Shown here: in pieces, positions 1 to 8,649 of the stretch
Layout of the letters: the number at the start of each line of letters is the position of its first letter
Numbering within the stretch: position 1 is the first letter of the stretch
NCBI GenBank assembly: GCA_020853075.1
Contig: JADYZS010000501.1
Span: forward strand, 1 to 12,617
DNA from: Anaerolineae bacterium
GTDB taxonomy: Bacteria > Chloroflexota > Anaerolineae > JADYZS01
Direction of reading: 5' to 3'
Length of the DNA stretch: 12,617 bases
The notes under the pieces: model-generated
The model's input: only the letters and a program-made list of their open reading frames with translations
Databases searched by the model: none
What the model was told of the DNA's origin: nothing
Made by a program: the position numbers and the translations under genes

Positions 1-1
1 C

Positions 2-3000
2 AGCGTCTATTCGCCCAACTGGCAGCGCTACACCGCAGGCCAGATGTTAGGCTCCGGCACGCCGGGCGCGCTTCTGGTGGAACTGACGCGGACGTGGGTT
101 GGCCTGGGGAACGGCGTCTCCTGGCGCGACGCGGCTACCTGGGGCCATTTTGACATCGCCGGCAACGGTTCTGCCGTTAGCGCCCTCGCCCGCGACGGGG
201 CCGGCCTCCTCTGGATCGGCACGGCGGGCAACGGCTTGTATGCACACAACGGCACGAACATCACGACCCACCAGGCGACCGCCGACGGCCTCCCCCACAA
301 CGACGTGCGCGCCCTCCTGGTGGATCAGGCGGGCCGCCTTTGGGCCGCTACCGCAGGCGGCCTGGCGCTGCGCGGCAACGGCTACTGGATCGGTTTCACC
401 ACCGCGACCTCACCCCTGACCAGCAACGACCTGCGCACGCTGACGCAGGACGCGACGGGACGCATCTGGATCGGCACCGCCGCCAACGGCATCCACGTCT
501 ATGATCCGAACGGCAGCGGCAACGTCTGGAGCGCCCAGACGACGGCCAACGGTCTCCCCTCCAACAATATCCGGGGGCTGGCCACCGATCCCACTGGCGC
601 GATCTGGGCGGCCACCGCCGCGGGCGTGGGCCGGTGGGAACCAACGACGGGCGTCTGGACGGTGTACAACCAGGCCGGTGGCGCGCTCCCCAGCAACGAC
701 GCCATCAGTATCGCTTCCGACCCGGTGGGCCGCATCTGGGTCGGTACGGCCCGCGGCCTGGCACATTTAGAGGCCGGAGCCTGGCGGCAGTTCCACGTCA
801 CCGGCACGATGCTGGGAAGCGACCGGGTGCGCGTGGTGGCGTCCGATGGCATCCGCCTGTGGACGGCGGCGGCGGGCATCGTCGCGGTGCGGGGCGTCCT
901 CACCGGACCCATCGGCAACTTCCCGCCCATCATCAACTCCTTCATCCCGACCCAGGGTGCGCCGCTGGATACCATCACGATCAACGGCAACTATTTTGAC
1001 GATCGCGGCCCCTCCTACAACGAGGTACGCTTCTGCTGTCTCAACGGTCAGTCGGGCACGCCCGCGCCGCTGGCGACGGTTCTCTCGGCCACGGCCACCA
1101 CCCTGATCGTGAAGGTGCCCTTGCTCGCCAACACCGGCAAGCTCCGGGTCACCTCCCACCAGCTCAACGGGCAGAGCGCCACCGACTTCCGCGTCGCCCC
1201 CAAGATCAACAGCATCAGCCCCACCTGCCTCGGCATGGGCGAGGTGCTGAAGATTCACGGCTCCGGTTTCTTCGGCCAGCAATTCAGTTATGCCCAGGTG
1301 CAGCTCGGCAACGGGCCGTGGCGCACCGCCGATTTCCAGGATCCGACGCTCATCCAGCAATACGTCCGCCCCGGCGACACGGCCGGCCCGGTGCGGGTGC
1401 GCCTGAGCAACGGCCTCTCGGCCACCAGCCCGCAGAACGTCAGCATCTCCACGCCACAGGTCGCCGCCACCGCCATCCAGCAGGCCATCCAGGGCCTGCC
1501 GATGATCTGGGGCAAGCGGACGCTGGTGCAGGTCTCTCTCCGCTCCGCGGGCGCGTCGTGCAACTCGCGCATCACCGGCGGCCAGTTGGATTGGAAATTG
1601 AAGAACGGCACGACCCGGCCCGGCTCCTACGGTATCATCACGTCGGACAGCGGGTTGGTGGTCACGCCGAACGCGCCTGCCATCTCCGTTGACTCTACTG
1701 TGAACTTCGTCGCCGAGTTCAACTCCAACCGCAGCCAGTGGAGCGAGAACTTCGCGCTCTCTCAGTTCAACGGCGTTCGCATCACCCTGAAGAACGGGAT
1801 AGTGCAGATTCTCAGCCTGGATATACCGGCTTCGGCCTTCAACTACGTGGATACGGCGGGGCGGCGCGAATTCGTCTCTATGCAAATCGGCATAGCCAGC
1901 GCCACCACCCAGGATGCCTCGGCCACCCGGTTGACGACCTTCTGGGAGAACGCTCTGGAGAGCATGGCCGACGTGGCCCGCGTCTACCCCATGCAGGATA
2001 CGCACTGGACGCAATGGATGGGCTACACGTCCATATATTTCACGCGCAGTTCCGCGAACCTGAGGGACGACAGCGACGACTACGAGGAAATCCGGGATGA
2101 CGTGGACGACTACATAGAGCCGTCAGGCATCCGCCAGGCGATGGCCCTCATCACCGAGCTACTTTATGGGGGCGGGCCATCGGGCAAGGCAACGCTGGGC
2201 CATCCTACCTCTGTGGCCTTCAACTTTGATGGGAGTATGGCGCCGATCTTCCTGCAAGAGGGCATCCACGCCCTGGACTGGGTGGATCCCGATGCGGCCA
2301 ACCACGACAGCGGCAACGAGTACCACTCGCGCTACGACGAGGCTGAGCGCACCGATGTCTGCACCATGAGCCTGACCTTCCGCCAGGCCCTCCTGGATCA
2401 GATGGGGTTCGTGCCGCGCGTCGTCCGCCTGCGCTACGAGGAAGACCCTAAACAGTTCTCCCTGGCCGGCTGCGACCCGGCCAACCAACCGCGCTCCGCC
2501 ATGTCCTATGCACCCAACTGGGACAACAACAGCACCTTCCTGGAGCCGCTAGATTACCTCTATACTCTCTTCAGCATCTGCCTGTCCTTCGGCTCCGGCG
2601 GCATAGGCTCGGCCTGCCCCGGCTTTAGCATCCCGCTCAATAGCGACGTCATCTATAACCAGGTGGTGCGCTACCTGGCCGCGCACAGGCCCGCCGCGTC
2701 CGCCCTCCCCGCCGACGTAACGCAGACGCTTCGTATAGGTGGCAGCATAGACACCTCGGATCGAGTGACCGTTACCCTCTCCTACCTGGCGGGAACCGAC
2801 GGGGAGTTGACGCCAGAAGTCCCCGGCGGCGACTACCATCTGCAACTCCGCTCCGCCACCAGCGCGCTCCTGTGGGATCACCCCTTTGAGATCTCCTTCG
2901 TGGGAACGCATAGCCACGAGAATACCCATCCCCTCTCTCGCACCCGCTTCAACCTCCTCGTTCCCTTCCCCGATGGCACGGCCACAGCGGAAATCCGGCG

Positions 3001-4180
3001 CGACGGCCAGGTGATCTGGAGCGATACGGTGAGCAGCAACGCGCCCACCGTCGCCTTCACCGGCCCCAACGGTGGCACTTTCAGCGCGGCCGGCAACGTG
3101 CCGGTGGCCTGGACTGCGGCGGACATTGACGGTGACGCACTGCAATTCGCGCTGGAGTACTCCGCCGACAACGGCCAGAACTGGATCCTGATCGCGCCGG
3201 CCCTGACGGGCAACGCCTTCAACTGGCAACCCGGCTTCGTACCCCCCAGCGCCACAGCCCGCCTACGCCTGCGCGCCAGCGACGGCTTCCTCACTGGCAC
3301 GGCGACATCGGCCCCCTTTACCCTCAACGCCCAGCCTCCCGAAGCCTACATCGTAACGCCGGACGACGGCCAGACCTTCCTGGAAGGGTCAACCATCGCG
3401 CTGGGTGGGACTGCCCGCACGGCGAACGGCCTTGACGAAGGAACCTTCCAGTGGAAGCGCGGTAACCTCGTCATCGGCAGCGGGCAGGGCATCTCCTATA
3501 CGCTGGGGGCCATCGGCACTTACGTCTTCACTTTGCAAGTGACGGCCAACAGCCTGACCGCCAGCGACTCGGTGACCGTCACCGTCGTCCCCGACTACGA
3601 CAAAGACGGGATGCCCAACGCCTGGGAGTTGTCGTACAAACTCAACCCGCTGGATAGCACCGACATCGTCGGTAATCCCGATAGCGACGGGCTGGAGAAC
3701 CTGGACGAATACAAGATGGGCACGAACCCTCGCCAGGCCGACACCGACGGTGATGGCGCTAACGACGGCAGCGAAGTGGCGGCAGGCTCCGACCCGCTGA
3801 AGGCCGATCACAAACCGGCGACCGGCCCCGTGTTGAGCGTCGGCGCGAACGAGATCGGCTTCACGGTAGAGGGGGGCATCACGCCGGCACCGAAGGAAGT
3901 CTGGGTGACGAACACCGGCGCCGGGAGCCTGGCGTGGACGGCGACCGACGACGCAGCCTGGCTCCAGGTCTCTCCGGGGCAGGGTGATGCGCCGGAGAAA
4001 CTGACTCTTTCCGTCGCGTCGGTGCAAGGTTTGGCCTACGGCACCCACACCGGCCAGGTCACCGTCACCGCCGCGGGCGCAACGGGGAGCCCTCACGTCA
4101 TCACCGTGGAACTCCACATCGTGGCAGGGCAAGGGTATCGTCTTTACATGCCGGGAGCGAAGGTGCAGTCGGGGCAGTAA
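2..4180 (+). CDS. Large mosaic extracellular protein (5'-partial): beta-propeller, IPT/TIG, metzincin-like, Ca-loop repeats, BACON-like
   Basis: The frame is open to the left edge, so the N-terminus and any signal peptide lie outside. Numbering from the first visible ATG (44), sensor-type propeller repeats with W-[IVA]-[GA]-T cores sit at residues 57, 100, 142, 188 and 232, with a weaker one near 273. Two IPT/TIG-like Ig folds follow (about 294-385 and 387-470). A region at about 600-880 resembles a metzincin protease: it has the helix-like motif QEGIHALDWVD (738-748) and a Met-turn-like SAMSY (818-822). The first zinc His is Gln, so I doubt catalysis. Ig/Fn3-like folds (about 1000-1182), aspartate-rich calcium loops of TSP3/dockerin type (1184-1256) and a BACON-like domain (about 1263-1361) complete it. 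The tail YRLYMPG recalls Chloroflexota surface proteins. Domain names come from motif reading. A role in surface adhesion or glycan/protein binding is inferred. Confidence 0.8.
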   Translation, partial: SVYSPNWQRYTAGQMLGSGTPGALLVELTRTWVGLGNGVSWRDAATWGHFDIAGNGSAVSALARDGAGLLWIGTAGNGLYAHNGTNITTHQATADGLPHNDVRALLVDQAGRLWAATAGGLALRGNGYWIGFTTATSPLTSNDLRTLTQDATGRIWIGTAANGIHVYDPNGSGNVWSAQTTANGLPSNNIRGLATDPTGAIWAATAAGVGRWEPTTGVWTVYNQAGGALPSNDAISIASDPVGRIWVGTARGLAHLEAGAWRQFHVTGTMLGSDRVRVVASDGIRLWTAAAGIVAVRGVLTGPIGNFPPIINSFIPTQGAPLDTITINGNYFDDRGPSYNEVRFCCLNGQSGTPAPLATVLSATATTLIVKVPLLANTGKLRVTSHQLNGQSATDFRVAPKINSISPTCLGMGEVLKIHGSGFFGQQFSYAQVQLGNGPWRTADFQDPTLIQQYVRPGDTAGPVRVRLSNGLSATSPQNVSISTPQVAATAIQQAIQGLPMIWGKRTLVQVSLRSAGASCNSRITGGQLDWKLKNGTTRPGSYGIITSDSGLVVTPNAPAISVDSTVNFVAEFNSNRSQWSENFALSQFNGVRITLKNGIVQILSLDIPASAFNYVDTAGRREFVSMQIGIASATTQDASATRLTTFWENALESMADVARVYPMQDTHWTQWMGYTSIYFTRSSANLRDDSDDYEEIRDDVDDYIEPSGIRQAMALITELLYGGGPSGKATLGHPTSVAFNFDGSMAPIFLQEGIHALDWVDPDAANHDSGNEYHSRYDEAERTDVCTMSLTFRQALLDQMGFVPRVVRLRYEEDPKQFSLAGCDPANQPRSAMSYAPNWDNNSTFLEPLDYLYTLFSICLSFGSGGIGSACPGFSIPLNSDVIYNQVVRYLAAHRPAASALPADVTQTLRIGGSIDTSDRVTVTLSYLAGTDGELTPEVPGGDYHLQLRSATSALLWDHPFEISFVGTHSHENTHPLSRTRFNLLVPFPDGTATAEIRRDGQVIWSDTVSSNAPTVAFTGPNGGTFSAAGNVPVAWTAADIDGDALQFALEYSADNGQNWILIAPALTGNAFNWQPGFVPPSATARLRLRASDGFLTGTATSAPFTLNAQPPEAYIVTPDDGQTFLEGSTIALGGTARTANGLDEGTFQWKRGNLVIGSGQGISYTLGAIGTYVFTLQVTANSLTASDSVTVTVVPDYDKDGMPNAWELSYKLNPLDSTDIVGNPDSDGLENLDEYKMGTNPRQADTDGDGANDGSEVAAGSDPLKADHKPATGPVLSVGANEIGFTVEGGITPAPKEVWVTNTGAGSLAWTATDDAAWLQVSPGQGDAPEKLTLSVASVQGLAYGTHTGQVTVTAAGATGSPHVITVELHIVAGQGYRLYMPGAKVQSGQ

Positions 4181-4193
4181 GTAACTAGAGGAC

Positions 4194-4232
4194 AAAAAGG
4201 CGGGGCGGTATTTCAGATACCGCCCCGTTTTT
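4194..4232 (+). terminator. Intrinsic terminator after the surface-protein gene
   Basis: A perfect 11-bp stem, CGGGGCGGTAT (4201-4211) and ATACCGCCCCG (4217-4227), encloses the loop TTCAG. It is preceded by AAAAA (4194-4198) and followed by TTTTT (4228-4232), starting 13 nt after the stop codon. Because of the flanking A and T runs it should also work on the minus strand. It is an inverted near-copy of the terminator at 6594-6628. Confidence 0.92.
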
Positions 4233-4331
4233 CTATGGGGCTACGGCGCGGCTCCTCGCTAACAGACACCTACACCAAAGAACGCCACCATCTAAAGCCC
4301 GGCCTTCGTTCGTGGCATTTTGGGCAACCTG

Positions 4332-4403
4332 GTGTATATTATTACTCATATCCAGGCCGGAATGAACCTGGATTGCTCCGCCGACAGATATACCGCTCAT
4401 AAT
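4332..4403 (+). promoter_or_regulatory. AT-rich leader with candidate -10 elements upstream of the plus-strand GH36 gene
   Basis: In an otherwise GC-rich window this stretch is AT-rich. It holds TATTAT (4337-4342, one mismatch to TATAAT) and CATAAT (4398-4403, one mismatch). Neither has a good -35 box at 16-18 bp; the best for the second is TTGCTC (4373-4378), 19 bp away. A promoter is expected here because a terminator lies just upstream, but the exact element is a guess. Confidence 0.27.
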
Positions 4404-4422
4404 GACTCCATATCAATGAATT

Positions 4423-4429
4423 GGGAGGA
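4423..4429 (+). promoter_or_regulatory. Ribosome binding site fixing the GH36 start at 4437
   Basis: GGGAGGA ends 7 nt before the ATG at 4437, a near-ideal Shine-Dalgarno and spacing. The alternative in-frame starts (TTG 4320, ATG 4362, ATG 4416) would add up to 39 residues that do not look like family sequence. Confidence 0.8.
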
Positions 4430-4436
4430 CTGCACC

Positions 4437-6581
4437 ATGGCGCTTGCAAGGGTTGATTCATCCGAGTGGGCCGAGATCCACGTAACCATGGAACCGGTAC
4501 CCACTATTGGCTACCGCACCGCTCTGGTCGCCTATGAGGAGTCCCTGATCAAGGGGCAATTCGTGGGGCGCAGTTGGAACGGTTCGGGTTTCCTCAATGA
4601 CTGGGAGAGCCCCCGCCTGGACCCGACCAAGCATCCGACGCCGCAAGCCTTCTGGCTGGAGATAGACGGCCAGCTCCTGGCTTCGCACTGGCGGTGGGGG
4701 GGCATAGAGCAGAAGCAAGAGTCCGCGGGCTTGCACGTCATCGTGACGCTGCGCCATGAGGTAAGATCGGTTACGGTGCAGGTGCATACTCTGCTAGATG
4801 GCACGCCCGTGCTCACGCGCTGGCTGGATGTGACCAACACCGGCACCCAGCCCGCGGCATTGGCCGCCGCCTATCCCTGGAGCGGCGTGCTGAAGACGAC
4901 TCCCCGCTGGCGCTTGCACCTGCGCGAGCGGGATGCGTCCCTCTACTCGGTCGGCTACATGGCGAACGCGCATTGGGGGAACGAGGGAGACTTCCGGTGG
5001 CACCCCATGCCGGACGCGACCCTGCGGGTAGAAGGCCGCTACCGCCGTGACCGTCACCGCCACCCGCTGTTCGTCCTGCGCAACAACGCCACCGGCGAAC
5101 ATTTCGTGGGCCAGATTGCCTGGAGTGGCGGTTATGCCTTTGAGTTTGATCTGGATGCCGATGTCGGAACCACGGATGGTGCGGCGCGGCTCTTCTTCCG
5201 GGCAGGGCCAGACGCGGCACCGCCGCAGCGCATTATCGCCGCGGGCGAGACCATCGCGACGCCGGAGATGCACCTGGGCCTGGTCTTCGGCGATCTGGAC
5301 GCGGCCATCCAGGCTATGCACGATCACCTGCGCAAGAGCGTCTTCATGCCGCAGCCGCGTGGCCGGGGCGGCTGGATTGAGTCAGGGATCGGGCCGGAGA
5401 TTGAGATCACGGTTCCTTACGCGTTCCATGCCATTGAGAACGCAGGCAAGATGGGCGCGGAGGTGTTCTTCATTGATGCAAGCTGGTACGCGCCCCCGCA
5501 TGGCGAATGGTGGGCTACGGTCGGCGACTGGCAGGTTGATCGGAAACGCTTCCCCGATGGCCTAAAGCCGTTCCGCGATCGCGTCCACGAGCTGGGGATG
5601 CTGTGGGGCCTGTGGATGGACGCGGAGCGCGTCGGCAGTAAAAGCCGCATCGCGCAGGAACACCCAGAGTGGCAAGGCATGGCCTACGACGGTGAGCGGC
5701 GGTTGGGCGGCCTGTTGGATATCGCCCAGCCTGCGGTGGCGCAGTGGATGGAAGACCAGATTACGCGTGTGATCACCGACAACGAACTGGATTTCTTCCG
5801 CCTGGACTATAACGTAGGCGGCCTGGGGCCTGGCTCGTGGAATCTGCGCGATGGCTATGTAGAGAGCGGCTACTGGCGCTACTATGAAGCCCTGTACAAG
5901 GTTTACGAGCGGCTGCGGGCGCGCTTCCCCAACGTGGTTTTTGAGAACTGCGCAGGCGGTGGTGGTCGTACCGACATCGGCCTGGTGCGTCGCTTCAGCC
6001 ATACCTGGGTTACCGATTGGCAGATCGCACCCCGCTCATTCACCATCACCAACGGCATGACGAGGGCACTGCCGCCGGAGTACGTGGACCGGCTGATCGG
6101 CGGGCAGGACGGGCACATCACGGGCGACATTGACTTCCAGGTACGCTTGCTGCTGTTCGTGCGGCCCTCCATCGCCTTCCTCTCCCCCTTTGGCGGTACG
6201 CTCAATCCAATGCACGCCGGCCGCGTCAAGCACATGCTGGACCTGTATAAAGGTTTCGTGCGGCCCTTCATGAACACCGGGCGGATCTATCACCACACCC
6301 CCACCTTCAGTGGGCCTGAACCCAAGGGGTGGGGGGTGCTAGAGCTCGCCAGCCGTGACCGCACACGCGGGATCGCGGGTGTGTTCCAGCTCTCCGACCC
6401 ACGGGAATCCGAATACTTGCTGAAATTGCGCGGTCTGGATTTGGGCCGCCGGTATCGCGTGACCTGGGATAATTCCGGCCAGACCTGTGAGGCGGATGGC
6501 TTCGTCCTGATGAAGCAGGGTGTCACCATCAGCCTGGAAGGTGCTCTGACCTCGGAACTGTTATTGTTTGAGGCAATCTGA
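4437..6581 (+). CDS. GH36-type alpha-galactosidase (melibiase-like), cytoplasmic
   Basis: This 714-residue enzyme is predicted to release terminal alpha-linked galactose (or a related sugar) from oligosaccharides by a retaining mechanism. An N-terminal beta-supersandwich (about 10-300) precedes a TIM barrel that begins near the GGWIES segment (311). Barrel landmarks are FFIDASW (D347), the WMDAER segment (393-398) where many relatives read WFEPEM, RLDYN with the likely nucleophile D457, the CAGGGGRTD loop (505-513), and WVTDW with the likely acid/base D527. The 70-residue nucleophile-to-acid spacing fits GH36, as does the length of about 700 residues. A small C-terminal beta domain ends in LLLFEAI. 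I see no signal peptide. The start is set by a strong RBS. The gene is monocistronic between two terminators and converges on a second GH36-type gene. alpha-N-acetylgalactosaminidase activity cannot be excluded. Confidence 0.9.
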   Translation: MALARVDSSEWAEIHVTMEPVPTIGYRTALVAYEESLIKGQFVGRSWNGSGFLNDWESPRLDPTKHPTPQAFWLEIDGQLLASHWRWGGIEQKQESAGLHVIVTLRHEVRSVTVQVHTLLDGTPVLTRWLDVTNTGTQPAALAAAYPWSGVLKTTPRWRLHLRERDASLYSVGYMANAHWGNEGDFRWHPMPDATLRVEGRYRRDRHRHPLFVLRNNATGEHFVGQIAWSGGYAFEFDLDADVGTTDGAARLFFRAGPDAAPPQRIIAAGETIATPEMHLGLVFGDLDAAIQAMHDHLRKSVFMPQPRGRGGWIESGIGPEIEITVPYAFHAIENAGKMGAEVFFIDASWYAPPHGEWWATVGDWQVDRKRFPDGLKPFRDRVHELGMLWGLWMDAERVGSKSRIAQEHPEWQGMAYDGERRLGGLLDIAQPAVAQWMEDQITRVITDNELDFFRLDYNVGGLGPGSWNLRDGYVESGYWRYYEALYKVYERLRARFPNVVFENCAGGGGRTDIGLVRRFSHTWVTDWQIAPRSFTITNGMTRALPPEYVDRLIGGQDGHITGDIDFQVRLLLFVRPSIAFLSPFGGTLNPMHAGRVKHMLDLYKGFVRPFMNTGRIYHHTPTFSGPEPKGWGVLELASRDRTRGIAGVFQLSDPRESEYLLKLRGLDLGRRYRVTWDNSGQTCEADGFVLMKQGVTISLEGALTSELLLFEAI

Positions 6582-6593
6582 AGCCATGAAGAA

Positions 6594-6628
6594 CGGGGCG
6601 GTACTCAAAGTACCGCCCCGCCTTTTTT
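6594..6628 (+). terminator. Intrinsic terminator between convergent GH36 genes
   Basis: The 12-bp stem CGGGGCGGTACT (6594-6605) and AGTACCGCCCCG (6609-6620) is followed by CC and TTTTTT (6623-6628), 12 nt after the stop of the upstream gene. The minus side has only a short TTCTT run, so it may also weakly terminate the converging gene. Its stem is the same as that at 4201-4227, in inverted orientation. Confidence 0.92.
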
Positions 6629-6650
6629 CTTCGGGCCAGCGAAGTTGATT

Positions 6651-8600
6651 CTACCTCACCCGCTTCAGATAGCGCACGGCGGCGTCGTTGGGAGCCACGG
6701 ACAAGGGGAGCCCCTTCGTCTGCAACGCCGCGCCCCGCATCACCACCGTTGGCCCTCCCTCCACTGGCGCGCTCACCTCGTAATCCGCCTGCGGGACAAG
6801 CCCGCGCAGAGGCAAGGTAGGCGGCAGGGGCCGCCGCGCCCGGCGGTAGGCCAGCACCAATGCCTCATCGCCCGCACGGCTCACAAACTCCACCGCCTCC
6901 GGGTCATCCGGATGGTTGGGCTGGGGGGTAAGCGGGTAATAGTCCTGCACCGTGAGATGCCGCAGTGAGCGATAAACGCCGACCAGTTCGCGAGCGCGCC
7001 GCGCCCACGCGGCTGACCAACCGGCGATGTCGCCGCTGAACAGGAGGCTCCCTCCGTAGCGCGACACCAGGTTCATGTCGCTCATGCCGCTGTCGCCCGC
7101 GCCGATATTCAACACGGTGACCGCGCTGTTGAGGACGTGGGCCGGGAGGAAGCGGTTCGCGCCGCAGATGAGGTAACGCGCCACGTGGGGGTCTTCGGTG
7201 CTGTCGCAGCACCAGGAGGTATGACTATAGCGCAGGATGCCGAGGTCTAAACGCCGCCCGCCGCCAGCGCAGGTCTCCCAGAGAAGGCGAGGATGGTCGC
7301 GGAGGAGGGTATCCAGGACGCGATACAGGCCCTCTACGTACTTGAACATAACCTTGCCTGTGGGGTCGGCCTTCTGCCAGAAGGGACGCGGGCCGAAGTT
7401 GTAATCGTGCCGCACCCAGCGCAAGTCCAGGCGGCGGATCAGCCCGCCCAGCGTCTCAATGATCCAATCCTGCGCCTCGCGGCGGGTCAGGTCCAGGTGG
7501 AGAAAGGGCGCGCCCACATCCCAGTACCACTCCGGATGCTCCCGCACGGAATCGCTCTCGCGGTGGGCGCGCTCAAACTCAAACCACAGGCCCAGCTTCA
7601 TCCCCCGGCTGCGCACGTACTCGGCGAAGGGTTCCAGGCCGTGCGGAAACTTGGCCGGGTCGTGCTCCCAATTGCCGACGCCGTGGGAGAAATCGGCGGG
7701 CGGCAGCGCACCCTTGAACCAGGCCGCGTCCACGACGAAGTAATCGCACCCCACCTCCGTCGCCCGATCCACCTGGCGGCGCAGCAGCGCCTCGTCAAAA
7801 TCGGCGCGGATGCCAAACCAGTGGTCGTAGGCTACCTGGGGCAGTGGTGCCTGCCCGAAGTGGCGGGGGACGATGCGCTCGTGCAGGTAGCGGCGGCAGG
7901 CGTTGCCCCCATCTGCCGTGTCGCCCTCAAAGAATATGAGGTGGACGACGGGCAGCGCGAGGGATTCGCCCGGCGCCAGCACCAGGTTCCGCACAGGGAG
8001 CCCCAGCCTGAGCAAAGCCCCCGGTTTCAGCCAGTTGGGTTCAACGGTCTGATACCATTCGCCCGACCAGTCCAGGGCCGTGACCACCCCGGCCTCTTTG
8101 ACCATGCTCAGGACGAAGGGGAGATACTTGTTGGAGGAGCGGCCATCGTCACCGCTCTCAAAGCGCAAAGGCACGCAATCGGCTTCGGCGGCGGCAAAGG
8201 TGTAATCCTTGTAGGAGAAAGACGGGTAGAAACCGTAGGTCATCCCGCCGCCCAGCACCTGCACGGTGAGATCCTCTTTGGCGATCTGCGGGTAATCCAG
8301 CACCAGCGGCTCCAGGATGGCGAGGGGTTGGCTGGGGTGATCGGCAGCATTGTGCAGAGTCAGTTGCCGGACCCCCACCCGGAGGCCGGCGACGCGGCGG
8401 GCGGAAAGGGTGACTTCCAGGCCGCCGGGCTCGCGCCAGGTCTGGGTTGCCTCGTCGCCTGCGATGCGGGCGGGCGCGGCGGCTTTCCAGGCGAACGTGC
8501 CTTGAGCCGGCGCGATCCGCCAGCCGTTGCCGTCGGCGAGGGCCGTCACCAGCGTCTCCGGCGCCCAGCCGGATAGCCATTCTTTAAGTTGTAGGTTCAT
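6651..8600 (-). CDS. GH36-type alpha-galactosidase-like enzyme, second subtype, cytoplasmic
   Basis: This 649-residue predicted retaining alpha-galactosidase-type glycosidase has an N-terminal beta-sandwich to about residue 250. The barrel then opens near VAYDHWFG (257-264) and contains FVVDAAW (D291), WFEFER (339-344), RHDYN with probable nucleophile D399, the ETCAGGGRRLD loop (C444 to D452), and WCCD with probable acid/base D466. The dyad spacing is 67 residues, and the Cys-to-acid distance of 22 equals that in the plus-strand homologue. The two proteins align in the barrel motifs but differ widely elsewhere, so they are not a recent duplication. GAGG (8608-8611) sits 7 nt before the ATG. 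The start lies 49 nt after the stop of the DUF6259-like gene, with no terminator between them, so the two are probably co-transcribed. I see no signal peptide. The true substrate is unknown. Confidence 0.88.
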   Translation of the reverse strand: MNLQLKEWLSGWAPETLVTALADGNGWRIAPAQGTFAWKAAAPARIAGDEATQTWREPGGLEVTLSARRVAGLRVGVRQLTLHNAADHPSQPLAILEPLVLDYPQIAKEDLTVQVLGGGMTYGFYPSFSYKDYTFAAAEADCVPLRFESGDDGRSSNKYLPFVLSMVKEAGVVTALDWSGEWYQTVEPNWLKPGALLRLGLPVRNLVLAPGESLALPVVHLIFFEGDTADGGNACRRYLHERIVPRHFGQAPLPQVAYDHWFGIRADFDEALLRRQVDRATEVGCDYFVVDAAWFKGALPPADFSHGVGNWEHDPAKFPHGLEPFAEYVRSRGMKLGLWFEFERAHRESDSVREHPEWYWDVGAPFLHLDLTRREAQDWIIETLGGLIRRLDLRWVRHDYNFGPRPFWQKADPTGKVMFKYVEGLYRVLDTLLRDHPRLLWETCAGGGRRLDLGILRYSHTSWCCDSTEDPHVARYLICGANRFLPAHVLNSAVTVLNIGAGDSGMSDMNLVSRYGGSLLFSGDIAGWSAAWARRARELVGVYRSLRHLTVQDYYPLTPQPNHPDDPEAVEFVSRAGDEALVLAYRRARRPLPPTLPLRGLVPQADYEVSAPVEGGPTVVMRGAALQTKGLPLSVAPNDAAVRYLKRVR

Positions 8601-8649
8601 GGTGTAACCTCGCGAAACCCTAATGGTCTTGGCATCTTCCTTGAAATGC

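Noticed and set aside
767..2014. Long minus-strand open frame opposite the surface-protein gene (415 residues)
   Set aside because: It lies wholly inside a clear gene on the other strand, its translation is Arg/Gly/Ala/Val-rich with no recognisable motif, and GC-rich codons commonly leave the opposite strand free of stops.
4284..4316. Weak inverted repeat GCCAC/GTGGC upstream of the GH36 gene as an operator
   Set aside because: Only 5 bp pair across a 23-nt gap, which is expected by chance in GC-rich DNA.
4320..4436. TTG start at 4320 for the GH36 gene
   Set aside because: The extra 39 residues have no family resemblance and no RBS, whereas the ATG at 4437 has GGGAGGA at 7-nt spacing.
7293..8576. 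Plus-strand open frame of 427 residues opposite the second GH36-type gene
   Set aside because: It is a shadow of the gene, whose catalytic motifs are on the minus strand; the plus-strand translation shows no domain.
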